Below, in pieces: positions 37,715 through 47,319 of a DNA stretch of 64,000 nucleotides (its first letter is position 1; every line of letters starts with the position of its first letter). This stretch comes from Vibrio sp. JPW-9-11-11 (GTDB lineage Bacteria > Pseudomonadota > Gammaproteobacteria > Enterobacterales > Vibrionaceae), in the NCBI RefSeq assembly GCF_013369335.1, contig NZ_SZQJ01000036.1:310001-374000 (forward strand), written 5' to 3'. The translations under genes were made by a program, and so were the position numbers. Under the pieces are notes generated by a model, which was given only the letters and a program-made list of their open reading frames with translations, was not told where the DNA came from and made no database searches.

Positions 37715-39670
37715 ATGACTGAAGGTGTAAAAAAACGGTTAGGGGTTCTTTTCCCTTTGGTTGTGACGTCAGTGATATGCCTTTTGGTACTAATGCTATC
37801 TCGAGTAGGATTGAGCCTATGGCATGGGGAGCGGATTAGTGATGCTCACGGCTGGATGCCGATATTTCTTGAAGGCTTGCGTATAGATATTGCGACGGTG
37901 AGCTACTTATTAGTACTTCCATCACTGTTGACATGCTTACTTGCTAGCAAGGGATCTTGGGGTAAAGTTTGGTTATTTATCTTAAGAATCTGGATTGTAC
38001 TAGGTTTGTGGTTTCTGGTGTACATGGAAATAGCGACACCTTCATTTATCCTCGAATATGACGTACGTCCAAACCGCCTTTTCATCGAATACTTGATTTA
38101 CCCCAAAGAAGTGTTTGGGATGCTATGGAGTGGATACAAGCCAGAGCTGTTTGTGGGCTTCTTCGCTAGTATTGCGACTATTTATTGGGGGTGGAAACTG
38201 ACTCACTATTTAGTCACCGGTCTGACATTTCCTCGATGGTATTGGCGTCCAGTACTGGCACTTTTTGTGGTGGCCGTTGGGGTTATGGGCGCGCGTTCCT
38301 CACTCGGTCACAGGCCGCTCAACCCTGCGATGGTCGCTTTCTCAACCGACCCGTTAGTGAATGATCTTATTTTAAACTCTAGCTACTCGCTAGCTTTCGC
38401 GGCCAAGCAAATGAAGGATGAAGATAGCGCATTCAAATACTATGGCACTATGGATAGCGATGAAATTATTCGGTTAGTCCGTGAAACCACAGGGTTCAGT
38501 GAGAAGGCGTTTTTTTCTGATTCATCACCAACAATGGCTTATCATCAGGCAAGCTATAAGGGTAAACCTAAAAATCTAGTGATTCTATTACAAGAAAGTC
38601 TTGGTGCAAGGTATGTTGGTGCGCTGGGTGGCTTGCCACTAACGCCAAACCTTGATCAGTTAATGAGCCAAGGCTGGAACTTCACTCGCATGTACGCAAC
38701 AGGCATCCGTTCAGTCCGAGGAATCGAGGCGGTGGTTACCGGCTTCTCGCCGACACCGGCTCGCTCAGTTGTAAAGCTAGGCAAAAGCCAAACCGGCTTT
38801 TTCACTATTGCCGACCTATTGAAAAGCAAGGGATATCATACTCAGTTTATTTATGGCGGAGAAAGTCATTTTGACAATATGAAGAGCTTTTTCTTAGGTA
38901 ATGGTTTTGTCGATATGCAAGACTTCCCGACCTTTAAGAATCCAGCGTTTGTAGGTTCATGGGGAGCATCAGATGAGGATTTATATCAAAAGGCCCATGA
39001 GCATTTTTCTCAGCTAAGCGCCGATAATCAACCGTTTTTCAGCCTAGTCTTTACCTCTTCAAACCATAGCCCGTTTGATTATCCGGATGGTCGGATCACG
39101 CCATATAATGAACCAAAGCAAACTCGGGAAAATGCGGCAAAGTATTCAGATTATGCCTTGGGTGAATTCTTCAAGAAGGCTAAATCGTCTTCTTACTGGG
39201 ACGATACGATTTTTGTTGTAGTGGCTGATCATGACTCTCGCGCTCATGGAAACCAGTTGGTGCCGATTGATCATTTTCATATTCCTGCGGTGATTGTCGG
39301 TGAAGGGGTTCCTGCAAAACAGGATCCTCGTTTAGCAAGCCAGATTGATCTTGCTCCGACGTTACTGTCTCTCATGGGGATTAATAGCATTAACCCAATG
39401 ATTGGGCATGATATGACCAAGGATATAGATGAATCAACGCTTAGGGCGATGATGCAGTTTTATAAGAACTTTGCCTGGATGGATAATAATAATGACGTTG
39501 TTATTTTCCAGCCGGATAAACCCGCACAAGGCTTCCATTATGATGGAGAATCAACGGAATTAGTTGACCGTAAGATGTCAGAGCCAATGATCAAGAGGGC
39601 AAAGGCGAATGCACTGTGGGGTAGCTTAGCGTATCAGAACGGCCTCTATCATTCGGATAATACTCAGTAG
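37715..39670 (+). CDS. LTA synthase/OpgB-like phosphoglycerol or phosphoethanolamine transferase
   Basis: 651 residues. Five N-terminal membrane helices (to about residue 190) precede a periplasmic sulfatase-fold domain. Catalytic pieces are seen: VILLQESLGARYVG with metal-binding Glu, YATGIRSVRGIEAVVTG where the Ser or Thr nucleophile lies, VVVADHDSRAHG with Asp-His ligands, and DHFHIPAVIVG. The family transfers phosphoglycerol or phosphoethanolamine from phospholipids to periplasmic glycans or lipids. The exact acceptor is unknown. Pairing with dgkA and the upstream PmrA-type box suggests an envelope-modification operon. It ends with a Gln-rich tail and no signal for further genes. Confidence 0.85.
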   Translation: MTEGVKKRLGVLFPLVVTSVICLLVLMLSRVGLSLWHGERISDAHGWMPIFLEGLRIDIATVSYLLVLPSLLTCLLASKGSWGKVWLFILRIWIVLGLWFLVYMEIATPSFILEYDVRPNRLFIEYLIYPKEVFGMLWSGYKPELFVGFFASIATIYWGWKLTHYLVTGLTFPRWYWRPVLALFVVAVGVMGARSSLGHRPLNPAMVAFSTDPLVNDLILNSSYSLAFAAKQMKDEDSAFKYYGTMDSDEIIRLVRETTGFSEKAFFSDSSPTMAYHQASYKGKPKNLVILLQESLGARYVGALGGLPLTPNLDQLMSQGWNFTRMYATGIRSVRGIEAVVTGFSPTPARSVVKLGKSQTGFFTIADLLKSKGYHTQFIYGGESHFDNMKSFFLGNGFVDMQDFPTFKNPAFVGSWGASDEDLYQKAHEHFSQLSADNQPFFSLVFTSSNHSPFDYPDGRITPYNEPKQTRENAAKYSDYALGEFFKKAKSSSYWDDTIFVVVADHDSRAHGNQLVPIDHFHIPAVIVGEGVPAKQDPRLASQIDLAPTLLSLMGINSINPMIGHDMTKDIDESTLRAMMQFYKNFAWMDNNNDVVIFQPDKPAQGFHYDGESTELVDRKMSEPMIKRAKANALWGSLAYQNGLYHSDNTQ

Positions 39671-39771
39671 TTTTGCTTAAAGGACGGTTTTGCTGGCAAT
39701 TGTACCGAGTCGACATCAGGTTTAGTCTCGACCAAATCTTTTATATCGATGACGATATAATCCTAGACTAA

Positions 39772-39798
39772 AACTCTCATCCGCACTGGATGAGAGTT
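39772..39798. terminator. Convergent hairpin
   Basis: A perfect 11-bp stem (39772-39782 with 39788-39798) is followed on the minus strand by TTTTAG. It may end both the transferase operon and the dehydrogenase gene, although it is about 160 bases past the latter. Confidence 0.6.
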
Positions 39799-39955
39799 CT
39801 ATCGTATAAATTTAGTGTCGAGTTGTTCGAACAGGAATTTATAACCCAGCGAAATCATCAGTAGACTGAGTGATACTGAAATGGTTGGTTGAATCAATTT
39901 GGCGCCATACTTCATTGCTGATGAGCGACCAACATGATTCCAATTCCTGCCCAAG

Positions 39956-40828
39956 TTATCGATCGTAGATTTTGAAAAGCACAGAAGTATCCATGCGACC
40001 AAAACCTTGTTGCTGTAAGGACTGATATTCACGGTCTACTTTTTCTGTTAACGGAAGCTCAACACCCATCTTATGTGCTTCATTTAGGCAAATGCTGAGA
40101 TCTTTGTGCATCCAGTCAATGGCAAAACCAAAATCGAACTTATCTTGCGACATAGTTACGGCTCTGTTCTCCATTTGCCATGAACCCGCCGCACCATGCT
40201 TTAGCACGTCAACTAACTGGTCTATATTTAGACCTGCCTTTTTTGCCACAAGGAGGCCTTCGCTTAACCCTTTCAATACGCCTGCAATACAGATTTGATT
40301 GACCATCTTACAACGCTGCCCCTGGCCATTTTTGCCCATTAACGTCGATTGCTTAGCATAGCTTTTCATCACCGGCTCTACGCGATCAAAAACCGTTTGT
40401 TCACCACCACACATAATTGTCAGAGCTGCATTTTCAGCTCCCGCTTGACCACCTGATACTGGAGCATCAATAAACGAAATGCCCTTTTCTATACATACTC
40501 TGGCTAACTCCTCTGCAAGCTCTGCAGATGTGGTGGTGTGGTCAACCAAAACAGAGCCTGGGACCATGCTTGCGAGTACTCCGTCTGCGCCATATACAAC
40601 ACTTCTTACATCGTCATCATTCCCCACGCATAAAAACACAATGTCACAGTTTGTCGCAGCTAACCGAGGGGTTGGCTGGTATTCACCGGAAAATTCTTGA
40701 GCCCATAGTTTTGCTTTGCTTTCAGTACGATTAAACACTTTGGTCTTGTAGCCTGCTGTTGCGAGATGACCCGACATTGGGAAACCCATTACACCTAAAC
40801 CAATAAAAGCGACGTTGTTTGATTTCAT
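39956..40828 (-). CDS. 3-hydroxyisobutyrate dehydrogenase-family oxidoreductase
   Basis: 290 residues. The NAD(P)-binding Rossmann motif is FIGLGVMGFPMSGHL with FNRTESKAK after strand 2, where Arg suggests NADP. The substrate signature is FIDAPVSGGQAGAENAAL, and the catalytic Lys lies in GQGQRCKMVNQ. The family oxidises beta-hydroxyacids such as 3-hydroxyisobutyrate, tartronate semialdehyde, or gamma-hydroxybutyrate. The substrate is not determined. ATG 40828 has AAGGA upstream. It is divergent from a MocR regulator with paired direct repeats between. Confidence 0.88.
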   Translation of the reverse strand: MKSNNVAFIGLGVMGFPMSGHLATAGYKTKVFNRTESKAKLWAQEFSGEYQPTPRLAATNCDIVFLCVGNDDDVRSVVYGADGVLASMVPGSVLVDHTTTSAELAEELARVCIEKGISFIDAPVSGGQAGAENAALTIMCGGEQTVFDRVEPVMKSYAKQSTLMGKNGQGQRCKMVNQICIAGVLKGLSEGLLVAKKAGLNIDQLVDVLKHGAAGSWQMENRAVTMSQDKFDFGFAIDWMHKDLSICLNEAHKMGVELPLTEKVDREYQSLQQQGFGRMDTSVLFKIYDR

Positions 40829-40869
40829 TTTATTTTCCTTAATCTTTTCCAATATGTTGTTCTAAACTG

Positions 40870-40940
40870 CATTGAGTTGATTCAATGTTGTTTTTTGTAG
40901 GTTATTATTGAAATTGAACTATGTCAATGTTGGTTTTTGT
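40870..40940. promoter_or_regulatory. Operator repeats of the MocR/dehydrogenase pair
   Basis: TCAATGTTGTTTTTTGT (40882-40898) is repeated with one change as TCAATGTTGGTTTTTGT (40924-40940), 42 bp apart or about four helical turns. A palindrome, CATTGA-N6-TCAATG (40870-40887), overlaps the first copy. MocR-type dimers typically bind direct repeats in such divergent promoters. Confidence 0.6.
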
Positions 40941-41018
40941 GTTTGTTGTAAATGGTAAAAACCCAAAAGACATATGTTATGATCTATCGAAAATTAGGAT
41001 TGTCCTAGGAGACTCCTT

Positions 41019-42359
41019 GTGAGTAATAGTAAATTCATTCGGATAGCAGAAGTTATAGAGCAGAAAATTGAATCAGGTGACTTCTCGCCAGGTTCAAAGC
41101 TACCCACCCATCGTTTACTGGCTGAGGAGCTCGGAACCACGCCTGCAACCGTTGCAAAAGCTTACAAGTTGCTTAGCGACAGAGGATGTTTGGAGTCATT
41201 TATTGGTCGTGGTACGTTTGTTAGAGCAAGCTCAGAACTTGACAAAGCCATTCAAGCTCCCGATGAAGAAACAAACTTTAACTTCTCTATCCTTCAACCT
41301 TGCCTAGAGCTAAATGTCCCCGCATTGAAGAATGCCTACCGACAAGCTGCGGAGTTACTGACCCCTTCTGTCATTGGATATGTTGAACATTCTGGGCATG
41401 AGGTTCATAGGGCTGCTGGTGTTAAATGGGCGAAAAAGTACGGCTTAGAGGGGGCAAACAACGACAATATGTTACTGACAAATGGGGCGCAGCACGCTTT
41501 GTCTTTACTTGTTGATACTTTGACTAAGCCAGGTGACACTATTCTAGTCGAACGACTCACCTACCCGGGTATTCTGGCGATTGTCAATATGTCTGAGCGT
41601 CATGTAATTGGTGTAGATCTTGATGAGTATGGTTTATGTCCGGAAGCTTTGGCGAGTGCAATTGATGCTCATCAAGCCGCGATGGTGATAGCGATTCCTA
41701 GTCATCAGAACCCAACAGGCATCTCAATGCCGGAATCCCGAAAAAAGGAGATAGCGCAAGTTATCAACGATAAGAGAGTCTGGCTGGTTGAAGATGATAT
41801 TTATTGCTTTTTAGATGATGAACCAGTGCCTCCAATCGCTAACTTTGCTCCAGATTATACGTTCCACATTTCTGCGTTGTCTAAGGCAATCAGTCCTGCA
41901 ATGCGTTGTGGTTACTTAAAAGTCCCGGAAAATCAGATAACGGCTCTCAATGCCAGTATTCGCACTAACATTTGGCTTGCGTCTCCAATTAATTTTATTG
42001 CAGCGACATTGCTAATTGAATCCGGTGATGCTTTTCGGTTAGCGGACCAACAAAGGGAAGTGGCGAATGAAAGGCAGAAACTGGTAAGGGAGATTTTTAC
42101 TTCCATAGAGTTCACCGCTTCTGGATACCATATTTGGCTGCCATTACCTGCTCATTGGCAGCCAGATCGATTTGCTATGGAAGCAAAAAATCGAGGTGTA
42201 ATAGTGACCAGTGGTAGTTACTTCTGCTCAAATCATGAAAGTACACCACATGTCAGATTGTCTTTGATGTCAATCGGGAACGAGGCTCGATTGAGAGATG
42301 GCTTGAATCAGCTCCAACAACTATTGGAGTCTGACATTAATAGTTTTTTCCCATACTAA
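41019..42359 (+). CDS. MocR-type GntR/aminotransferase regulator
   Basis: 446 residues. The N-terminal GntR winged helix covers about 5-72 (LPTHRLLAEELGTTPATVAK). The class I aminotransferase-like domain spans about 95-440, with MLLTNGAQHALSLLVDTL, SHQNPTGIS, VEDDIYCFLDD and the PLP lysine in HISALSKAISPAMRCG. Such regulators bind PLP or an amine and control neighbouring genes. The start is GTG with AGGAG upstream. The likely target is the divergent dehydrogenase. Confidence 0.92.
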   Translation: MSNSKFIRIAEVIEQKIESGDFSPGSKLPTHRLLAEELGTTPATVAKAYKLLSDRGCLESFIGRGTFVRASSELDKAIQAPDEETNFNFSILQPCLELNVPALKNAYRQAAELLTPSVIGYVEHSGHEVHRAAGVKWAKKYGLEGANNDNMLLTNGAQHALSLLVDTLTKPGDTILVERLTYPGILAIVNMSERHVIGVDLDEYGLCPEALASAIDAHQAAMVIAIPSHQNPTGISMPESRKKEIAQVINDKRVWLVEDDIYCFLDDEPVPPIANFAPDYTFHISALSKAISPAMRCGYLKVPENQITALNASIRTNIWLASPINFIAATLLIESGDAFRLADQQREVANERQKLVREIFTSIEFTASGYHIWLPLPAHWQPDRFAMEAKNRGVIVTSGSYFCSNHESTPHVRLSLMSIGNEARLRDGLNQLQQLLESDINSFFPY

Positions 42360-42771
42360 AGGTTCAAGCGAATAATTTTGAAGTAACTAAGGTGTGGATG
42401 AGCTTGGTGGAACCTCCTACTCTAGCTTAGCAAACATGGCAGTGGTCACAAGTTTATCCACATGATTAAACCTCAACCAAATTGGAAGAGGGCAATTTCG
42501 CGTGACATACCCTGTTAGCACGCTTTTGGACAGAAATGAGTTTTGGAAAATCAAACATTAGCAAATGACTAATAACTTCAGGTATGACAAATAACTAAAC
42601 CTGATAGAAAAACTGCCACCAAAGAGCAAAAGACAAGACCTGACCCTATTGTTTTTTGTACGCAAAAAAACAGCAGTCAGTGATAGGGTTTAATCGCCAA
42701 ATAAATTCTACGCAAACTACCATTTTCATGCCGGGCTAAATGACATGGTTCAGCATGCACTCCCAAGGGCC
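42360..42771. other. Intergenic region between convergent genes
   Basis: A 412-base gap without a supported gene. It contains a nested inverted repeat: outer ACCCTAT/ATAGGGT (42643-42649 with 42683-42689) and inner TGTTTTTT/AAAAAACA (42650-42657 with 42665-42672). The latter could terminate the RND operon. Confidence 0.55.
42643..42689 (-). terminator. Nested hairpin after the RND operon
   Basis: Two stacked stems, one of 7 bp and one of 8 bp, lie about 85 bases past the permease stop. The GC content is low, so the terminator call is tentative. Confidence 0.35.
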
Positions 42772-45700
42772 TCAAAGGGAAGATTGAGCACCTTCTGCCC
42801 ATTTGGTCAGCTTTAAATCGTCCAAAATAAGCAGCACGCAAGGCACAACAATTGACGCGAGTAACGTAGCCGAGACTAAGCCAAACGCAATACTGGCAAT
42901 TAACGGGATCAGAAATTGCGCTTGCGTACTGGTTTCGGTTAACAGTGGAAGCAATCCTGCAAATGTGGTTAACGAGGTGATAAATATCGCTCTAAATCGG
43001 TCACGTACCGCCTCTCGACAAGCGTCTATCAAGCGCTCGCCTTGGGCGATATTCTTCTTAATAAAATTGACCAACAGAATGTTATCGTTAACGACGATAC
43101 CCGCTAAGGTAGCAAAGCCAACCAAGCTTGGAATAGTCAAATCGAACCCCATGCCCAAGTGCCCCCATACCACACCAATCCAGCCCATAGGGATTGCCAG
43201 CAGCACAGCAATCGGTTGAGTGTAGCTTTGTAACAGGAACACTAAAATAAGATAAATCCCCACCACGCCAAGAGCAAAGAAGGTCGCCAGCGAGGAGCCC
43301 GTATCTGAGCTTTCTTTATCCTGACCTTGCGAGGTGAAGGTGATGTCTGGGAATTTGTGTTGAGTTTGCAAGACAAATTCACTATTGAACTGCAGCATGA
43401 TTTCACGCGCATTGGCAACCCGCGTATCGATATTGCCTTGCACAACCACAGTGTTCATCCCATTAATGCGGTGAATTCGCGAGAAGGCTTGTTTTCTGTC
43501 AAACGTCGCAACACTTGATAATGGAACTAGGGTTCCATTGCCTGCCGTCACCATCAAGTTATTCAACTCATACAGGCTAGCTTGGTGCGTAAACTCATCC
43601 AGTCTCACATTAATATCCACCAGCTCGCCTTGTTGGAAAACCGTCAGATCAGTACTGCCTTTTACCGCGCTGCGCAGCGTTTGAGCAATGTTGGAAGCAT
43701 TAATTCCCATCACGCCAGCTTCATCTTTAAGGTTAACGTGAAATTCGGTTCTGCCCTCACGCAGATCGGTGGAGAGGTTATAGACACCGTCAAATCCCTT
43801 CAACCATTTCACCAGTGAGCGGCTGACTTGATTGAGCTCTTGTAACGACTCACCCTGAACCCTAATATCAATGCCATTGCCAGCAATGCCCCGTTCTTTA
43901 TCGGTAAACTTGAGTGAAACCACATCCGCCGTAGGACCTACTTTTTGTTTCCAATCTTGGATCAGATCTTTAATGCTCTGCTGCCTAAATTGCGCTGGCA
44001 ATAGATCGGCACTGACGGTTGCCATATGCGGCCCCGATTCATTAGCATCAGCATTTGAGTTGAACATGATGGTGGTGCTCGCGACCAAAGGTTTTGAGCT
44101 TGGGTATTTCTCTGCGTATTCTTGGTTGAGTTCATCAAGCGCGTTTGAAACCTTCTCCACCACCGCCTCTGTCTGGCTCAGTAAACTGCCTTGAGGGAGC
44201 AAGATACGCGCCTGCAGCACATCACTTTCCAAGGCAGGCATGGCTTTGAATTTCAGCCAACCTGACGAAATGGAAGCGGTTGAAATCATCACCACCATCA
44301 CCAATATCCCTAGTGAAAGATAAGGTGCATTCATCGCCTTGACACTCACTGGCACAAAGAATCTGTCTCTGATGTTTTCAAAACCGGCAATGAACTTGTC
44401 CCGTATAGGATTAGAGCGAGATTCAGTATGGCTATGTGCCAAATGAGACGGCAAGATCAAGAAAGCTTCTATCAGACTAACAAGCAAGGTAATCAATAAC
44501 ACGATGGGAATATAGCGTAGTACTTCGCCCATCTTGCCTGTGAGAAACATCAGCGGCCCTATCACCATGATGGTGGTAGCAAACGATGCAATCACACCTG
44601 GGAAGACTTGTTTGGTACCTTCAACTGCAGCGTCAAACGCGGGTAGCCCTTGTGGCCTCTTGGCAGCGATATTTTCTGCAATGATCAACGAGTCGTCCAT
44701 TAGCAGACCAATCGCGACAATCAGCCCGACCAGCGTCATCATATTCAGGGTATAACCGAGAAGTTGTATCGCAAAAATGGCGCCAAGGAATGAAACCGGC
44801 AGCCCCATGGTGACCCAAAAGCTAAAGCGAATATTAAAAAACGCCCACAACATCAAAAATGCCAGTGCTAATCCCTGTGCGCCATTGCTGGTGAGGATTC
44901 TCAGACGCTCAATAATATTGGTGCTGGAATCTTGGGTGATGGTTAAAGCGACGCCTTCAGGGGCTCTCGCCTGTTCTTTTTCAACGATGCTGACGATCGC
45001 ATCTTTGACCGTTAAGGTATCTTGAAATTGCGTTTTGGACACCTGAAGCAAAGCGGCACGCTGACCATTGAACAGGATTTGATTTTCATCGCTAGTGAAC
45101 TTCTGCTGAATAACGGCAACATCACCGAGGCGAACCTGAGTCCCCGTCTCACTGGATTTAATCACGATATTCTTGAAGTCTCTGACGTTGCTGCCTAAGT
45201 GGTCGAAGCGGACGCTGATCTCTTCCAAGTCATTACTAAATACGCCAGCAGGAGTGCTGATACTTTGCTGTTGTACTAGATTGGACAAGTCGGACACACT
45301 CAGGCCGTGCTGCTGCAACTTCCACTGCGATACGCGAATTTCTATTTCTTGATCCGCAAAACCGCTCACGGTCACCTGAGCGATCAATGGGCTATCTTTT
45401 AACTTGTGCTTAATTTGTTGGGCATAGAGATATAAGTCCCTATCTGACATATTGCCGGTAATCGCGACACTGGCCACCGTTGCCACTCGGTCCAGTTTCG
45501 ACACCGTGATCTGCTCAACTCGATCCGGAAAATCACTGATGGCGTTAACCTGCTGTTGAATATCGCTGGTTAAAGTGTCAATGTCTTCATCATCGCCGAT
45601 TTCCACATTGGCGATGACCAAACTCTCTCGGGCATCACAGCTTAACTCTTTAATTCCACTCAGCTTATCGAGAGAATCTTCCAACGGGTAACACACTTCT

Positions 45701-45876
45701 TCCATCATCTCAAAAGGTGACGCGCCCGGATAAACGATCCGAACCTCAATATTTTTGGTCGGCGTCAACGGAAAAGTGTCTTTCTGCAGTTTGGGCAAGG
45801 CAAAAGCCCCTAACAGCAGTACCGCCATCATCAGGACATTGGCGCCAGTGGTGTGCCGAGCAAAAAAAGCGATCAT
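42772..45876 (-). CDS. RND efflux permease (AcrB/MexF superfamily)
   Basis: 1034 residues, full length, with twelve expected membrane helices and two large periplasmic loops. Features: the N-terminal FARHTTGANVLMMAVLLLGA, the TM4 proton-relay segment VGLIVAIGLLMDDSLIIAEN with paired Asp, and MGWIGVVWGHLGMGFDLT then FATLAGIVVNDNILLVNFIK in the second half. It exports drugs or toxic metabolites by proton antiport. It overlaps the adaptor gene by four bases (ATGA). No TolC-like gene is in the operon, so an outer membrane channel must come from elsewhere. No regulator is adjacent. Confidence 0.93.
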   Translation of the reverse strand: MIAFFARHTTGANVLMMAVLLLGAFALPKLQKDTFPLTPTKNIEVRIVYPGASPFEMMEEVCYPLEDSLDKLSGIKELSCDARESLVIANVEIGDDEDIDTLTSDIQQQVNAISDFPDRVEQITVSKLDRVATVASVAITGNMSDRDLYLYAQQIKHKLKDSPLIAQVTVSGFADQEIEIRVSQWKLQQHGLSVSDLSNLVQQQSISTPAGVFSNDLEEISVRFDHLGSNVRDFKNIVIKSSETGTQVRLGDVAVIQQKFTSDENQILFNGQRAALLQVSKTQFQDTLTVKDAIVSIVEKEQARAPEGVALTITQDSSTNIIERLRILTSNGAQGLALAFLMLWAFFNIRFSFWVTMGLPVSFLGAIFAIQLLGYTLNMMTLVGLIVAIGLLMDDSLIIAENIAAKRPQGLPAFDAAVEGTKQVFPGVIASFATTIMVIGPLMFLTGKMGEVLRYIPIVLLITLLVSLIEAFLILPSHLAHSHTESRSNPIRDKFIAGFENIRDRFFVPVSVKAMNAPYLSLGILVMVVMISTASISSGWLKFKAMPALESDVLQARILLPQGSLLSQTEAVVEKVSNALDELNQEYAEKYPSSKPLVASTTIMFNSNADANESGPHMATVSADLLPAQFRQQSIKDLIQDWKQKVGPTADVVSLKFTDKERGIAGNGIDIRVQGESLQELNQVSRSLVKWLKGFDGVYNLSTDLREGRTEFHVNLKDEAGVMGINASNIAQTLRSAVKGSTDLTVFQQGELVDINVRLDEFTHQASLYELNNLMVTAGNGTLVPLSSVATFDRKQAFSRIHRINGMNTVVVQGNIDTRVANAREIMLQFNSEFVLQTQHKFPDITFTSQGQDKESSDTGSSLATFFALGVVGIYLILVFLLQSYTQPIAVLLAIPMGWIGVVWGHLGMGFDLTIPSLVGFATLAGIVVNDNILLVNFIKKNIAQGERLIDACREAVRDRFRAIFITSLTTFAGLLPLLTETSTQAQFLIPLIASIAFGLVSATLLASIVVPCVLLILDDLKLTKWAEGAQSSL

Positions 45877-47195
45877 AATTTGCCCTCTTTCTGAATCGCG
45901 TTTAGGGCTTTAAATCCGCTCTGCGTATCCAACCAAAGGCCGATTTTCTCATCCGGTTGCGGTTGTAAAGCCATCCCCTCAACGGCGGGTGAAAGTTTAC
46001 TTAGCACAACCACATCACCGAATTCCACGCCAGATTTGATCACCGCAACCTGCCCTTGGACGAAATCTATCCTGACAGGTTTGCTTTTCAGTTTACCTTC
46101 AGAGACAGTGTAAACTTTACCATCATGGATGGCGTTTATCGGTAGCAAGACTTGTTGCTCCATCATTGGTGCTTTAATCGTGACTTTAACGAAAGTCCCA
46201 CGAATAAGTGGTGGCTTCTCCCCGGGAATGGCTTGCTGATAGGGCTGATTGACTTGTGCAACCAGGCTTTGGCTTTGAGTCTGGGCATCGATTTCACCGC
46301 CGGAGCGGCTGATCTCGGCAGGCCAAGTAATTACTTTATCGCCTGCTTGGAGCTCGACTGTCGCGCTCAAGTTGCTATGAACATCTTCGTCAAGCGAGTC
46401 AAAGCGATTGGAAATTCTTAGCGGACGCATTTTACCAAGCGGAAACTGCGCGCGAACCTCAACGGCATCGATGTCATCCGCTTTGAGCAGCAATTCCCCC
46501 TTGTTGACATACTCGGCGAGTCCAACCAAGGTTTCGACAATGCGAATATCAAATGGGGCTTTAATTACGGTTTGTTCGAGATCTCGGTTTGCAAGTGCTA
46601 GTTCCGTTTGCAAAACCTTTTGCTGCGCTTGATTAATTGCCAGTTGGTTTTTCTGTGTCTGGAGCTGTTGCTGGCTGCTGAGCAAGTCTTTGGTCGCGCG
46701 GTCTTTCTCTGTTTTGGAGATATGCCCGGTTTCACTCAATTTGATTGAGCGGGCATATTCTGACTGTTGTACCTCAAACTCTTTCTCTGCAATCTTGAGC
46801 GAATCGATAATGGTCTGATTCGTTAGCATTAGCACTTCAAGCTCAGCTTGCAAACGGGCAATAGTAAGTTGATAAGAGGTGGGGTCAATTCTAAGGAGTT
46901 CGCTGTCTTTGCGGATAATAGCGCCCGTTTTGTATTGCTCAGAAACCCACACAACCGCGCCGTCAAGTTCAGACTGTGCCTGCCAGTCTTGAACAGACTC
47001 GGTATGTCCATATCCGATGGCAGAAGGTTGGATATTTCGCGGCTCGACTTTCAACACCCGAACCACCTTTTTAGCAGCCGTATTACTCGCTTTAGGCGGT
47101 TCAGCCTTCATCCCTGGTGCGATCACCAATAACGCGATGCCCAACAAAACAGGAGGAACAAACAGAGCCCTTTGTAACCAGCTATACCTAGTCAT
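45873..47195 (-). CDS. RND periplasmic adaptor (HlyD/MFP family)
   Basis: 440 residues. The N-terminal membrane helix (ALFVPPVLLGIALLVIAPG) anchors it. A lipoyl/barrel-sandwich half (VKVEPRNIQPSAIGYGHTES) is followed by a long coiled-coil hairpin at about 110-200, then a second lipoyl half and a beta-barrel domain (LLKADDIDAVEVRAQFPLGK). It links the permease to an outer membrane channel. ATG 47195 is used because AAGGG lies eight bases upstream. The frame is open upstream to 47252, but that extension is not family-like. It is the first gene of the two-gene RND operon. Confidence 0.9.
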   Translation of the reverse strand: MTRYSWLQRALFVPPVLLGIALLVIAPGMKAEPPKASNTAAKKVVRVLKVEPRNIQPSAIGYGHTESVQDWQAQSELDGAVVWVSEQYKTGAIIRKDSELLRIDPTSYQLTIARLQAELEVLMLTNQTIIDSLKIAEKEFEVQQSEYARSIKLSETGHISKTEKDRATKDLLSSQQQLQTQKNQLAINQAQQKVLQTELALANRDLEQTVIKAPFDIRIVETLVGLAEYVNKGELLLKADDIDAVEVRAQFPLGKMRPLRISNRFDSLDEDVHSNLSATVELQAGDKVITWPAEISRSGGEIDAQTQSQSLVAQVNQPYQQAIPGEKPPLIRGTFVKVTIKAPMMEQQVLLPINAIHDGKVYTVSEGKLKSKPVRIDFVQGQVAVIKSGVEFGDVVVLSKLSPAVEGMALQPQPDEKIGLWLDTQSGFKALNAIQKEGKL

Positions 47196-47284
47196 AGCGA
47201 TTCCCTTACTATATATTAGCTTTTCCTTAATCAAAAGGTAGCACACCAACATAAGCGGATTTGCTTCCTTGATCTCAAAATAAG

Positions 47285-47309
47285 TCAGGCCTCACAAATG
47301 GAGGCCTGA
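47285..47309 (-). terminator. Hairpin after the EF-hand gene
   Basis: A perfect 9-bp stem (47285-47293 with 47301-47309) lies just past the EF-hand gene stop. The T-run is weak. Confidence 0.5.
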
Positions 47310-47319
47310 TTGAATTGAG

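Noticed and set aside
39799..40032. 77-residue minus-strand frame between the transferase and dehydrogenase genes
   Set aside because: Overlaps the dehydrogenase end, and the inner ATG has no ribosome binding site; one weak hydrophobic stretch only.
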